Below, piece after piece: positions 36,049 to 48,079 of a DNA stretch of 64,000 nt (positions within the stretch are counted from its first letter, which is position 1; every line of letters begins with the position of its first letter). Source of the DNA: Pohlia nutans (taxonomy: Eukaryota > Streptophyta > Bryopsida > Bryales > Mniaceae); NCBI GenBank assembly GCA_022496805.1, contig CM040085.1, positions 43,987,811 through 44,051,810 on the forward strand, in the 5' to 3' direction. A program made the position numbers and the translations under genes. The notes below the pieces were generated by a model that worked only from the letters and a program-made list of their open reading frames with translations, was not told where the DNA came from and did not search any database.

Positions 36049-37154
36049 GTTTTTATTTTATAAATTGTGGCAAATTTATGAATAGTTCAACACTGAGAAA
36101 TTCAGTGAAATGAATAAATTCAACACTGAACTCTCATTCAGAAATTGTGGCAAGTTCATTCATTTTCAAGTCATTCCAGAGAGAACTTCACTAGGGAGGT
36201 TATTGAATTAACCAGGCCCCGCTGTTGTGCTCATTTTCTTCCACGGCCCCACTGACACATCATCCAGTTCCTTTCCCCAAAGCATTTATTCCACGGCCCC
36301 ATTGACACTTCAGTTCCTTCTCCCAAGGCAAAGCACTCCGAGTCCCAAGGCTTTCTCTATTCATCTTTTTAAACACTCACTATAATTTGTTTATTTTATT
36401 CAATAGCTTATTCAATTATAGATAAATTACATGACACTGTTGAATTATGACTGAGTGAGTGCTTTCAATTCTTGTTCACCATGGTTAGTTGCTCTTGCTT
36501 AATGCCACATGCCCCCATAGCTACTGATGTGATGTGGAATATCCCACATCATTTCATTGGGGGATGAAATGATGTGGGATATTCCACACCATTCTGTTGA
36601 GGAGAAGGCAGCAGTCACACATGCTACTGAATGTTATGAATCGAAAAAATGTACCACGACGCTGGTCCACTTGCAGACATACAGAGAACGATATGTGACA
36701 TACAGACAAATGAAGCTACAGGAACTTTCAGAAGCTTCAGGAGTTGAGACGTGTGACTCGTGCACAGTGCCGGGCACCATCATCTCACCGTCTCACAGAT
36801 GCTTGCTTTCGTGCAACTAGAATCAAACCGTTTGACTCATCCACCACATGTCTTAGTTACGAGTAACACGGTTCCGATAATCCCTGGATTAGGCTGCTTC
36901 GATCAGACGTACGTGCTTAACTTCCGTGTTATGCAAAACGGCAGGAGTTGTGAATGTATGTTAGATTCCGGTGTGTGCGTGGCATTACATGTTGGAAGCG
37001 CCCTCTCAAACTATTATGACTGTTAAGCCACCCCATTTGAAACTAGAGTAGCTCACGCATCTCGGTTTGTACTGATAGACCCTTAGCACTTTGAAAGAAT
37101 CCGAGGTGTGTAACTTGTGTATCACTAGAAATCAATCTTGTTGCAGTACACAGG
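36049..37154. other. upstream region of HSPA12 gene A with a CATAACATTCAG-family fragment
   Basis: No coding exon supported. CCACGGCCCCA(C/T)TGACAC is repeated at about 36240 and 36291. From about 36410 to 36638 the sequence matches 52755-52962, ending CTACTGAATGTTATG, the terminus of a family described under 52566-52962. It includes a 27-bp-arm hairpin at 36531-36590. The 500 bases before the gene are promoter by position; a TTGCAG acceptor at about 37140-37145 would allow a 5' UTR intron. Confidence 0.45.
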
Positions 37155-38903
37155 ATGAGCTATCCAACGCGTGCTGATGCACGGGTAATGGTCGGGTTGG
37201 ATTTTGGAACCACATTCTCGGGGTTTGGATACGCGCACCGTTCGAACCCAACCGAGGTGTTCGTGCACCATGAGTGGCCAGGGTTCGCCGAGGCAAGTGG
37301 AAAGCCGTATTGTAAAACGCAGACGGCTCTCTACTACAAGCCATCGCTGAATGGACTGCAGTTCGATTCGTGGGGATGGCAAGCCCAGCTGAATTACATC
37401 CGGGACTTGGACTTGCAACAACGAAACAAGGGCGCCGCGAACGCCGTCAAGGTAGGCAACCTGGTCACGCGGTTCAAGCTCCATCTTGCCGATGAGAAGT
37501 CCGGGCCTTTGTCTGCCGCGCCACTCCCACAAGGCCTCACCACCAAGCAGGTCATCACCGACTTTCTCCGGGAGATTGGGAAATTCATCATGGGGCATCT
37601 CCAGATCAAGTATGGTCAGCACTTCACCATGGACGGATTGCAATGGTGTGTGACAGTGCCCTCCATCTGGGGTGACAAAGCCAAGCAGCAGATGAAGAGT
37701 TTCATGCAAGGCGCTGGACTGGTGGGCGGTGCCAATGGCAGCCCTTACCCCGTTGTCGTCGTCCTGGAGCCCGAAGCTGCTGCCGTCTACTGCTTGAAGA
37801 AGCTCGATAACATCAAGCTTCACCAAGGTGACAAGTTTCTAGTGGCAGACATTGGCGGTGGAACATCCGACATCGTGGTACAAGAGAAGGTGAATTCCTC
37901 AGGTAACTTGCAGGTGAAGGAAGTCACTGCAAGCTCCGGTGGCCTCTGCGGCGGCTCCTACGTCGACCAGAGCTTCATGAAATTCATGTCTGCGACGATT
38001 GGCTGTTTAGAAACGTTCTTGGAGGGACACCCGAAGGTGAAGATCCAGCTGCAGACGTGGTGGGAGAATGCCAAGAGCACGTTCGACGGCCGTGAAACGG
38101 ATCTGGTACTCACGTGCCCGCTCTCTCCGAAGCTGGAAATCGCCTGGGAGAAGCACGACACGGCGCACCGCCACAACGGCGAGTACGGCGAGGTGGAGAT
38201 TACCCACGCCGACATGGTGCGAATCTTTGCCGGTGTGGTGAACGACAACATCGAGCTCATTAAAGCGCAGCTCAAGCAAACCTCCAACATCAAGGTGATA
38301 ATGGTAGTCGGCGGGTTCGCCACCTCGAAGTACTTGATGTCCAAGATCACTCAGGCGTTCGAGCCGGGCATCGTGGTGGTCAGCCCCAACGAGCCTGGGC
38401 GCGCCATTTGCGACGGCGCGGTCTCCATGGGCTTCTTCCCGGACAATCTGGTGTCGCGAGTGGCCCGGCGCACCTACGGCATCGAGACCGCGAGTGTGTT
38501 CCGGACTGGTGTGGATCCCGAGCACTTGGCGAAGTATGTCGATGGCGTGAAATATTGTTACAACAAATTCTTCATGTTCGTTCAGGTCGGGAGCACGGTG
38601 GAGACGGATTTCACAGTAGAGCGAACTGTCGGGCCTTTGACGAAGAACCAAACAGCGATTGATATCGAAGTGCACAGCTCCACGCAGAAATCGCCCAAGT
38701 ATACCACCGACGACGGCGGCACCTTAGAAGGCAGTTTCAGCGTCGACATCTCCTCCAACCTGCACATGCCTCACCACGAGCGCAAGATCCTGGTGTCGAT
38801 GTTTTTCGGGCATTCCAGCATCGAAGTGAAGGCCCAGCCTGCTCATTTGGTTGGCACTAGTCGCGGCGCCGCAATGTTGCCAGTCAAGTTCGACTGGGCG
38901 TAA
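37155..38903 (+). CDS. HSPA12-type Hsp70-like protein, gene A (intronless)
   Basis: ATPase-fold protein of the Hsp70/actin superfamily, HSPA12A/B-like branch; probably cytosolic. The family lacks a canonical Hsp70 substrate-binding domain, and its clients are unknown in plants. It has 582 residues: ATG at 37155, TAA at 38901-38903. Nucleotide-binding motifs: phosphate 1 GLDFGTTFSGFGYAH (residues 14-28), phosphate 2 ADIGGGTSDIVV (about 232-243), adenosine motif VVGGFATSKYL (about 382-392). The C-terminal part from about 480 is a beta-rich tail. A paralogue with the same domain order lies 15 kb downstream; gene A has no intron at either of that gene's intron positions. The long minus-strand frame opposite is a GC-driven shadow. 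Confidence 0.9.
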   Translation: MSYPTRADARVMVGLDFGTTFSGFGYAHRSNPTEVFVHHEWPGFAEASGKPYCKTQTALYYKPSLNGLQFDSWGWQAQLNYIRDLDLQQRNKGAANAVKVGNLVTRFKLHLADEKSGPLSAAPLPQGLTTKQVITDFLREIGKFIMGHLQIKYGQHFTMDGLQWCVTVPSIWGDKAKQQMKSFMQGAGLVGGANGSPYPVVVVLEPEAAAVYCLKKLDNIKLHQGDKFLVADIGGGTSDIVVQEKVNSSGNLQVKEVTASSGGLCGGSYVDQSFMKFMSATIGCLETFLEGHPKVKIQLQTWWENAKSTFDGRETDLVLTCPLSPKLEIAWEKHDTAHRHNGEYGEVEITHADMVRIFAGVVNDNIELIKAQLKQTSNIKVIMVVGGFATSKYLMSKITQAFEPGIVVVSPNEPGRAICDGAVSMGFFPDNLVSRVARRTYGIETASVFRTGVDPEHLAKYVDGVKYCYNKFFMFVQVGSTVETDFTVERTVGPLTKNQTAIDIEVHSSTQKSPKYTTDDGGTLEGSFSVDISSNLHMPHHERKILVSMFFGHSSIEVKAQPAHLVGTSRGAAMLPVKFDWA

Positions 38904-39319
38904 TCAATGCTAATTGGTGTTAGACACATCAATTAATCTTCTCCGCCACATCTTAACTAGCTCATCAGCTGAGTTTGTCATTTTTGCAACTGACTGCACT
39001 CCTTGAGTTCAGGCTGAATGGCTGATGAATGCCCACTCAAATTCTGAATCCCTGTTGAAACTGTCACATTGTTAGAAACGTACAGTATTGTGACTATTGT
39101 TTGTGTCTTGCATGGACGGACTACGGAATGAAAATTTTCATCCCAAGGGCGTTAACCCCTAGATGATCGATCGACCATTTTCTGGTTGCAGCCCAAACAA
39201 CAGTGACTGTCCATGGTCAGAAAATGACATTTTTTGAGTTTTGATTTTTTGTCGAAATTGGGGGTAGAGATCATGTTCTAGTGTTGTTTGATGCATTTTA
39301 TTTGCAATATTGGGGTTCA
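38904..39319. other. 3' region of HSPA12 gene A and a short TTAA-type fragment
   Basis: About 240 bases of probable 3' untranslated and flanking sequence, then TTAACCCCTAGATGATCG at 39152. That terminus is followed by a hairpin whose arms are CATTTTCTG and CAGAAAATG. No gene is supported. Confidence 0.4.
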
Positions 39320-39753
39320 TTAACCCCTAAAGGTTGGCCTATGACCATGGAATCATGTTTTATCTGTTACACTCAATTTTGCTACTAAAAATAATACAAG
39401 AATTCAAATTTATATTTTTAGTAGATGAAGTCATATGTCTACTACAAATCATGAATTTTTCATAAATTTTGGTGAAAATTTGAAATTACTATGGTTTTAT
39501 GAAGCGATTGTGAAGAAAATCTATATCAGTTACAAAATGTACTAGAAAATTCCGATTTTTTTACGTAAGGTGTAAATTACAATGAAGAAAAGTTTAGTTG
39601 ATGAAAATCATCCGTGTATCTAAATTTAGAAAATTTGCTACACCTTGGTGATACCTACCGAACTTGGAACTACAATAAAACACTCAATTTTCAATTTTTT
39701 CCAAAAATTCAAAGTGAAGTAGAAACTAGACTTGGCAAGCTTCATTTTGTTAA
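39320..39753. mobile_element. TTAA-type element, relative of 42241-42632
   Basis: Begins TTAACCCCTAAAGGTTGGCC. The interior (ACACTCAATTTTGCTACTA, GTCTACTACAAATCATGA, CTTGGCAAGCTTCATTTTGTT) aligns with 42241-42632. Its right side runs directly into the next element's TTAA without a clear own inverted repeat, so the boundary is approximate. Confidence 0.5.
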
Positions 39754-40301
39754 TTAACCCTTTAACGTCCCGATTCGACACTGTTTTCAAAGAAGCGCTA
39801 TAAAATGCTTAATGAAAACCAATAATGGGGTTCATGGTCAAAGCAAAGTTGTAAATGTCAATGTGAAGATCACATTTGTACGGTTGGATTTATTATATTT
39901 TTGTTTAATATTTTTAAATTAATTTTGCAAGGTTTTCTCTTGAAATTCAATTTAAAATCCAAAATTAGCACAATTTTAAAAAAAAATATGGTAATGAAAT
40001 TGAAATAACATGCACTACGAGATGGTATGATTTCCATTATTTGATTCTACTTATTTTGAAAAATCATATTTAAGGTCCCACTTTTTGAACTAAGAATGAA
40101 ACTTGACATAAACCAATTTTGTTGTTTTTCTAAAAATCATAATAACCTTTTTTGAAGATCCAAACCGTACAAAGGATAGTCAACTTGCTCAAGAACTAAG
40201 AGAAATTTTGGTGGATGAAAACTGTCTGATTTGGATGAAAATTGAGCAGTTTCAATCTGTGCGTCGTCCACTATGTGGACGCTAGCGCGTTAAAGGGCTA
40301 A
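39754..40301. mobile_element. TTAA-type MITE, second copy of the 28591-29127 subfamily
   Basis: TTAACCCTTTAACGTCCCG at the left and GCTAGCGCGTTAAAGGGCTAA at the right, so CCCTTTAACG-type inverted ends. Full-length similarity to 28591-29127. Its right CTAA (a worn TTAA) is also the left boundary of the next element. Confidence 0.7.
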
Positions 40302-40593
40302 GCTCATATGCAATGGAATTCATTTTCATGGCCTAAATTTAGTTTAAGTAGAACAAGCAAAAAAATTCAAAATACACTACACGGTGAACCGTTTTTACGA
40401 CTCTTTTTGTAGTTGGGACCCCATGTAAAATCTAAAAATAGCTTGAATGATTTGAATTCAATTTGAAGGGGTGACATCACCAAGCAAAGTCTTTCACATA
40501 AAGAATTGAATGGAAATCATCCACGCAGTTGGAATTGAACAGTCGACTTCATTCATAAGCCATTTTTTAGTCTCGGCGGCATTTAGGGGTTAA
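40298..40593. mobile_element. TTAA-type MITE, copy of the element split at 43200-48690
   Basis: Starts CTAAGCTCATATGCAATGG and ends GGCGGCATTTAGGGGTTAA. The interior (TTCATTTTCATGGCC, AAATACACTACACGGTGAAC, TTTGTAGTTGGGACCCCA) matches the two halves that flank the copia insertion at 43370-48547. Confidence 0.65.
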
Positions 40594-40971
40594 GGAATTT
40601 TTCAAAGACATACACCTCAACAATGTCCTAGTGTAATAAAACTTTCTATTTTGGGAAAGTAATGATGTTCTCTCCTTTGAAATTTTTTCTTTTTAAAATT
40701 TTAGAATAGATTGTCTAGTTTTAACCAATCATACCCAATTTCAAATTCTAAAAATAAAAATTGTAATTTTGGTGAATATTATATGGTAAATGCTTCTAAA
40801 TTCATTAAATGAGTGTCTAAAACATTTTTTGAAAGTTTGACGGTACAGATAATTACTAAACATCATGCTTCTCATTTTCTCTTTTGGACCAAACTTTGTC
40901 AAAGTTGTAGAAGTAACATTTTATAACACATCTAAGTTTTGCCCTTACCCCCTCTGTCATTTAGGGGTTAA
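40590..40971. mobile_element. TTAA-type MITE, copy related to 1329-1883
   Basis: TTAAGGAATTTTTCAAAGAC to GTCATTTAGGGGTTAA. It shares TTAA 40590-40593 with the preceding element. Non-coding. Confidence 0.65.
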
Positions 40972-42632
40972 AAAACCCCAAGTTCCAGTTGTTATTTACA
41001 AAGACTCAAATAGTTAATGTTTTTACATGATACCTTTGATTATGTCTTGTACACACAGAACTCATTTATTTCACCTCTTTGGTAACCAACGCACATGAGA
41101 GTTCAGAAACACACATTTTGTTAAAACTGAACCACATTTTGTTAAAACTGGATTACTAAACTGGAAAAGTGATTGGGAGTGTTACCCTTCTCAATAGAGA
41201 TAGGTCCCCAATTTTTCTACAGAGCTCTTATTTGTGGAATTAGAATGTATCACCAAAGCACTAGTCCAACACAAAAAAAAGACCAAAAAATCACTCAGCT
41301 TTGCTACAGTGATGAGTTGATGATTGTTAGAGTTATTACTACTATCATTCCTATCACTCGTAGAAGTGCTAACTACAACAACAAATTCTTTTTCCTCGTT
41401 GGCTTCCAAGTAGATGAATCTCCAGCCTCTCCATTGAGTAGACACTTACTACGAATCACAACTGGAGAAGGGGCCTGCACATAGGCCTAAGCTTGCATCT
41501 CCGCATTGTGAGGGAGAGTGAAAGGAGGGCAGGAAAACAATTGCTACCAACTCCGTGTTGCGGCATGGATGGCGTGCCTCTACGAACCACGAAGAAAAAC
41601 TTAGAGACTTAGAGGAGATGCAAGCAAATTGACGAGTTTGTGTTATTGAGCTCATATGCTAGCGAGACTCCTATACTAATTAGTACCTATAAAGTTGCCC
41701 ATTTTGGTCCACCCTACTTTGCTTCTACCTTGCAAAAAATATGGATCTTTACCTCTTTAAATTCAACCATAATCCTTTAAAAATGAAACCAATCATTTTA
41801 ATGATTCAAAAAAAAAATTAAAATATGTAATATTTTGAAATGTAAAGTTTTACATTTCACACCAACTTTCATCCAATATTCAATATCTTATTTGTGATCA
41901 ATTTAAAAGAAGAATAATTTGAAGGTTTCAGTGTATAAACGCTTTTGAAAAAGTCAATTCATAAAATTAAGCAATCAAAAAATCTCCAAAAATCACTACA
42001 CTTAGAGTATTACATTTCAACCAATCACAGCAAGTTTCATCCACAAATTATCAATCTTTAATTCGTAATCCAATTACAAAAGAATTTTGAAATTCCAAAT
42101 TCCAAATTTTATACAAAAGTATTGGTGATAGAAATCATAGATTTAACCATATGGATAGAATTTAAAATTCATAATGTACAATTTTTATTTATACATCAAG
42201 TTCAAAATATCCCCTTTTAGTTGCAAATTATAAGACATCTTTACTTGACACACTCAATTTTGGCACTATAAATAAGATAAGAAATCAATTTTATATTTTT
42301 AGTAAATGAAGCCATGTGTCTACTACAAATCATGATTTTTCATAAATTTTGGTGAAAATTTGAAATTACTATAATTTTTTGAAGTGATTTGAAAGAAAAT
42401 TCATACCAATTTCAAAGTGAACTCAAAACTTCCGATTTTTCTACCAAAGGTAAATTACAATGAAGAACATTACAGAAAATGAAAATCATTCATTTTTCTA
42501 AATTTAGATTTTTTTGCTCCACCATGGTAATACATGTTGAACTCATAACTCTAATAAAACACTCAATTTTTAGAGTTTTCCAAAAACTCAAAGTGGAGTA
42601 GAAATTAGACTTGGTAAGCTTCATTTTGTTAG
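40972..42632. other. gene-free spacer with TTAA-family fragments
   Basis: No coding exon supported; open frames at 41173-41655 on both strands lack motifs. From about 41870 to 42240 the DNA matches the interior of the 28019/55720 subfamily. From about 42241 to 42632 it matches the 39320-39753 element, so at least two worn TTAA-type copies lie side by side. Confidence 0.45.
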
Positions 42633-43203
42633 TTAATCCCTAAAGGACCGGGGGGTGTCAACTGAACTTAGCTCTTGTAACAAGCTCGATTCATCATTCG
42701 TGTGGGGTAATTTTGACAATCGGCACTATTAAAAATTAAAGAAGACTTACGTATCTTTCTTCAAAAAAAAAAGGATCCACAAAATCGCACAATTTTTGAG
42801 AAAATGCCATTTTTGAGAAGATTGATGGAACTCGTTTAAGGTATTTTTTACACATGCTGAAATCGGATTGTTCAAAAGTGTTCCAAATTTTTTGAAATTT
42901 TTACCATACATAGAGAGCATCATTTTGAACATGTGAAAAAAAATTTAAATGATTTGAAGGTGTGATGAGGAAGATATGACGGGGTTTGAAGTGACGCCCA
43001 GATAGCCTCCTCATAGCTCAAAAAATCACCAAAAATCGCACTCTTCATGAAATTATGATCAAGAAGTACCTACAAATTCCACTCTGAAAAAGAGCTAGAT
43101 TCTCTTTGTTGCTCATTTTACAGTTCATGGTCCAACAACTCAAATTTCCTCACTTTCTAATTCCGAAAGCTGCGTAAGGGCCTTATGCTCCTTTAGGGGT
43201 TAA
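42633..43203. mobile_element. TTAA-type MITE
   Basis: Left TTAATCCCTAAAGGACCGG, right TTATGCTCCTTTAGGGGTTAA. The inverted ends agree with the family, with CCCTAAAGG-type cores. Its right TTAA (43200-43203) is shared with the next element, which contains the copia insertion. Confidence 0.6.
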
Positions 43204-43369
43204 GTCCAAATGCAACAGTACTCATTTTCATGGCCTAAATTTTGTTTACGTAGAAAAAACAAAAAATCCAAAATACACTACGTGGTGAACTATTTTTAGG
43301 ACATTTTGTAGTTGGGACCCCATATAAAATCCAAAAATAGCTTGAATGATCTAAATCAATCTTGAAGAG

Positions 43370-43626
43370 TGTAGAAATCGGTCATAATCTTCGTTACCAC
43401 ACAGGTAGTCTCCCACTCTAAACAGCAGGGTTTAATAACCCTTTGAATTGTACCAACTTCCAGTTAGTGGGAGGGCCGTTAACAACCACACTAACCACCA
43501 TCATTTAATTACTAACCACCTAAGTTAGAGTTACTGGATACTTAACAACGCTAGTTGTAACGACAAAGCGTACTAGTACTTTATCAGGAGTGTACAATCA
43601 TTCAAGTGACTATCTTGAATCCAACA
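43370..43626 (-). repeat. copia 3' LTR
   Basis: 257 bp, TG...CA ends on either reading. Differs from the other LTR at six positions by eye, all transitions (about 2.3 percent), so insertion is fairly recent. Confidence 0.93.
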
Positions 43627-43700
43627 CTCCTCCTCACTCCTGATGAGGTCCTTTTGACTCTTCTAACCCTAAGAATCTCCTAATTTGCACTACTAGTTCA

Positions 43701-43946
43701 ATGGGGGGCATGAGTCGCACTCCGAGGCCTCGTTTGCGTCGGCGTACTGTGAATTCTTGGATTCGGGACACGGCTCCCGTGATGACGTTGTGGGAGGCAG
43801 TGGCTTTCGTTGCACTGGCAATGCTCCTCGTGTGGCGTAGGATTAAAGAGGTCCTTGCTGTCGATGTCAAGGAACTGCGAGGTTTGGTAAAGAGCTTGGA
43901 GTTCCTGACGATTCAGGATACTGGGAACGATGACATTTTGTTGTAA
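43701..43946 (+). CDS. antisense small ORF in the copia 3' region, one predicted membrane helix
   Basis: 81-residue frame on the strand opposite to gag-pol, between the RNase H end (43968) and the 3' LTR. It has an Arg-rich N-terminus (RTPRPRLRRR), one hydrophobic stretch (VMTLWEAVAFVALAMLLVW, about residues 27-45), then a charged region. A second Met at codon 4 has a better start context. The composition is less AT-rich than the spacer. Antisense extra ORFs near the 3' LTR are known in some plant LTR elements, but I recognise no family here. It may be chance; expression is unproven. Confidence 0.35.
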   Translation: MGGMSRTPRPRLRRRTVNSWIRDTAPVMTLWEAVAFVALAMLLVWRRIKEVLAVDVKELRGLVKSLEFLTIQDTGNDDILL

Positions 43947-43967
43947 GACTCTCCTGTGTTAATAAAG

Positions 43968-46900
43968 CTATACTTTCAGGGCATCGAACTCTGTCTTGGT
44001 CATCATTCCAATCATGTCGCGAAGCTCTTCGAAGCGAGGCCTGGCTAAAGCTTTTGTAAGAATGTCTGCGTATTGTTGTTGAGACCGCACATACTTGAGT
44101 TCAATTCTATTCTTTTTGATGTTGTCTCGAATGAAATGACACTGGGCCTCAATATGTTTGGTCCGCTCGTGTAGTACCGGATTGGTGGCCATGTGAATGC
44201 AGCTTTGGTTGTCGCATCCAATGGTGATGGGTTTCACTAGCTTCATACCTAATTCATCCATAATATTTCGTAACCACAACGCCTCCTTGGTAGCTTCAGC
44301 CACGGCACGGTATTCGGCTTCGGCGGAAGATCGAGCGACTTCGCCTTGTTTCTTGCTATTCCATGTAGTGAGTCCAGATCCGATGCTGAATAAGTAGCAT
44401 GAGGTCGATTTTCGCTCGTTGGGATCACCAGCATAATCACTGTCGTTGTATCCTGTAGGCACTACATCTTCCCCCCTGCGATAGTAGATTGCCAGATCCC
44501 TAGTGGTCTTGAGGTAGCGAAAAATGTGTAGGGTTGCTTCTAAGTGGGTTTTTGGGGAGCAACCATGTAGCGGCTAACAACACCTACCGCATAACTGATA
44601 TCGGGCCGCGAATTGGTACAGTGGCGTAGTTTTCCTACAAGTACTTGATAATAGGTAGCGTCTACAGTGGGTGCACCCATATCTAGTGTGAGAGTAGCTC
44701 CGGGGTTCATAGGTACCGATGCACTGTGACAATCGGTGAAACCAATGTCGTCAAGGCACTTCTAGATGTAACGGGCGTGGCTCATGAGAACGCCCCATGG
44801 TTGGTAGTAGAATTGCACACCGAGGTAAAGGGATAAGTTGCCCAAGAGAGTCATGTCATATGTAGCGCAAAGATGGTCTTGGGTGGAGTCAAGCCGGGCG
44901 ATGTGGCTGCCAGTAAGCATGAGATCATCGACATATACTAACAAAATGAGAATAAGTAGAATGTACAAACTGGGATCAGCATGGCAAGGAGTCAGGCCTA
45001 AGCGACGGAGGGATTCGTCAAGGTCAGCGTTCCAGGCTCGGGGAGACTGTCGGAGATCGTAGAAGGTCTTACGAAGCTTGCAGAGACGATGCTTTTGTCC
45101 CTTTACTACAAAACCTTGTGGCTGTCGAAGGTAAACATCCTCTTCAAGTTTGCCGTTCAGGAAGGCGGATTTGACGTCCATGTGGCGGATTGGCCAGCCA
45201 TGTTGAGCAGCAAGGTAGACCACGTTTCGCATGGTACCTCATTTGACAACCGGGGCAAAAGTGTCCTGGTAGTCTATTCCTGCATGCTGCATATCTCCTC
45301 GGGCAACGAGGCGAGCTTTGAAACGAGTAGGAGATCCATCAGGGCCGCTTTTGATTTTGTAAATCCACTTTGCAGAGATGGGCTTGCAGCCTGGAGGGGG
45401 ATCAACTAACGTCCAAGTTTCGTTGCGGGTAATGGATTCCATTTCTTCCGTCATCGCCTGAATCCATGTAGGATCGGTAGCAGCATCGTGAAAATGCAGA
45501 GGCTCAGTAGTGCACTCCACTAGGTTAATAAAGTCTTCGAAGCATTCCATGGTGGCAACACAGTCCTTGAGACGTGATGAATGAACGCGAGGTCTGGTAG
45601 ACCGGCGGAGATCGAGTTCGACTGGGGACTCAAAGAGTGGTCTTGGAGACGGGTCACCTCTGCGGCGTGTGTACACGCGGAGGGGTGTGGGAGGTGAAGG
45701 ATCTACATCCGGAACGGTGTCAGTGACCGGGGGCTCGGGAACAACTGCCACTGGTGTGTGTATAAGGGGAACAGGATCTTCATGAGCTCGGGGGTCTTCG
45801 ACTCTAATGATTGCACTGTGATCTGAGATAAGTTCGAGGGAGATACCACTATTGGGAACAGATGGTGCAGAGGAGTGGGGAAAAACTCCCTCCTCAAAAC
45901 GAACATCTTTGGAGATTATCACAGAGCGGGCTGGAGGATTGTAACATCGATAGGCTTTGGAGACATCAGAATATCCAACAAATATACATTGGCGGGACTT
46001 GGGTTGTAATTTGGTACGTTTCTCATCGTGAACGTGAACCCACGCAAGACTGCCATAGATTCGTAAGTGAAGTAAATCGGGCTTACGACCATACAAACGT
46101 TGGTAGGGCGTAATACCTGAATTGGCCCGTGGAGGAGACCGGTTGGTGACGTAGTTGGCAGTAGAGACAGCTTCTGCCCAGAGAAACGGGGGTGTATGCG
46201 CGTCAGACACCATGGCGCGGGCCTTCTCCAGAAGTGTGCGATTCTTCCTTTCTGATACGCCATTCTGATGGGGTGTGTAGGCCGTCGTCAACTTGCGCCC
46301 AATCCCTTCCTGTTTGCAATATTCTTCAAATTCTCCAGAGAGATATTCTCCACCACGATCAGTGCGAAGTGAACCAAGCTTACTGTGAAGTTGGTTTTCA
46401 ACAGCCGCTTTGAAGATTTTGAAGAAATACAAAGCCTGTGACTTCAAGCGCATGAAGTAGAGCCAGGTGAATCGACTGTAATCGTCGGTGAAAGAAATGA
46501 AGAAATGGGAGCTGGAGAGGGACTATGGCTTGATCATTCCGCAGAGGTCGGAATGAACTAATTCGAATGGCTTGGTGGCTCGCCGCTCACTTTTCTTCAC
46601 TGTACGCTCCCGAGTTTGCTTTCCAATCATACAATTGCCGCATACTTCGGTACTAGTGGGGATCAATGGCAAGCCAGTGGCTAGCTTGTGCATAGATAGA
46701 AAACGAATACTGTGAGTATTCAAGTGACCAAGGCGTCGATGCCACAGGGTGGCTGTAGTAGGAGACTCAATTGCGTATAGGGGAAATGAACATTCTTCCA
46801 CAATGAAACGATAAAGGCCACTTTCATCTACACGTCCTTTTCCTACTATCTTGTCTATGTCTTTGATTATCAGACATTGTTTGTCATCAAAGACAAGGAT

Positions 46901-48079
46901 GTACCCATGCTGGGCGAATGACCTGACAGAAAGTAAGTTCTTGGTGACTCCCGGAACGTAAAGAACCTTGTGTATCTTTATTTCTCCATTGTTTGAGAGA
47001 TCCACAGTGCCGGATCCCACAATCGGAAGGTTCTGACCACCGGCGGTGGTCACTGAACCACGTTTGTTTTCTATGCTATCAAAGAAACTAGCATCTCCCG
47101 TAACATGCTGGGAGGCACCGGAATCAATGATCCAACTGCCAGCTTCTTTCTCTAACTCAAGAGCGTTTAGAGCTACATCAAAGAGGTCTATTGCTTCATC
47201 TTGATCTCCCTTTGCACCGTCAATCTCCTCTGTGATAGCATTGGCTTGGTATTGGTGTCGTGAATCAGAGGATCCAGACTGCCCACGGCGTGCCTTGGAT
47301 CTACGAACCATCTCCTGGGCAAGTTCACGGCAGTTCCTCATGAGGTGTCCCTCCGCTCCAGAAAAATTACATGGTCCGATGACTCTGCGATTGAAAGTTG
47401 AGCCGCGTTGAAATGGGGGCGTTCCACGTGATGAGTTGAGGAAGCTGTTACGGAACTGTAGCGCCAATGCTTCTTCTTTCACCACGCCGGTGTTACCTTG
47501 TCGGTATTGCAGTCGAGTCTCGGCTTGGAGCAATCGAGAGGAGATGTTTGCCAATGATGGCAGCACAACAAGTCCCGTTACATACGTGTAGATAGAATCG
47601 TAGCTGGGTGGTAGGGTGTTGATCATTCGCTCCACAACTTCGGTTTCTGGAGCAGCAGCGTTCATGCTAGTGAGTTCCATCTGGATTTCACGGATTTGAC
47701 GAAGATACTCTGAAACTGATCCTCCTTCAGGGAGTCTAAGACTAGCTAGTTTGTCCTTCAACATAAGACGTCCTGCATTGGTAGTAGTCTGGTACAGTGC
47801 TTGCAGGCGGGTCCAAGCTTCACGAGGATCTATTATATCTCGAATTACTGCATACACGTCTTCTTTGCAGTTGAGTCCGATGATGGATAGAGCTCTGATT
47901 CTAGCTAACGCGACGTCATCTGGCTCACCAACTACCGGGGGGTTGAGTGGACGGACATCAGGATCGACATACCTCCATACATTGTCTCTCATCATCATGA
48001 GTTTACCACGATACTTCCAAATCTGGTAGTTTACTGATCTTGCAAGTTTGTACGCTTCTGGCATCTCATTGGAACCCAT
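43968..48079 (-). pseudogene. copia gag-pol polyprotein with three stops and one frameshift
   Basis: ATG at 48079. Order: gag (UBN2-type, with WKYRGKLMMM and PREAWTRLQALY); a zinc knuckle CNFSGAEGHLMRNC whose second Cys is Ser; aspartic protease (IIDSGASQHVTG); GAG-pre-integrase (LWHRRLGHLNTHS); integrase core (FTDDYSRF, TDRGGEY); reverse transcriptase (MDVKSAFLNG, YVDD); RNase H (SDYAGDP, SSAEAEYRA). Breaks: TAG at 46525-46523 in integrase, TGA at 45241-45239 at the start of reverse transcriptase, TAG at 44764-44762, and a one-base shift near 44547-44556. It cannot make a full polyprotein. Confidence 0.93.

Noticed and set aside
37125..37826. 233-residue minus-strand frame opposite HSPA12 gene A
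   Set aside because: Shadow of GC-rich third positions in the real plus-strand gene; no motifs. The same applies to the minus-strand frames at 38007-38675 and 54119-55420.
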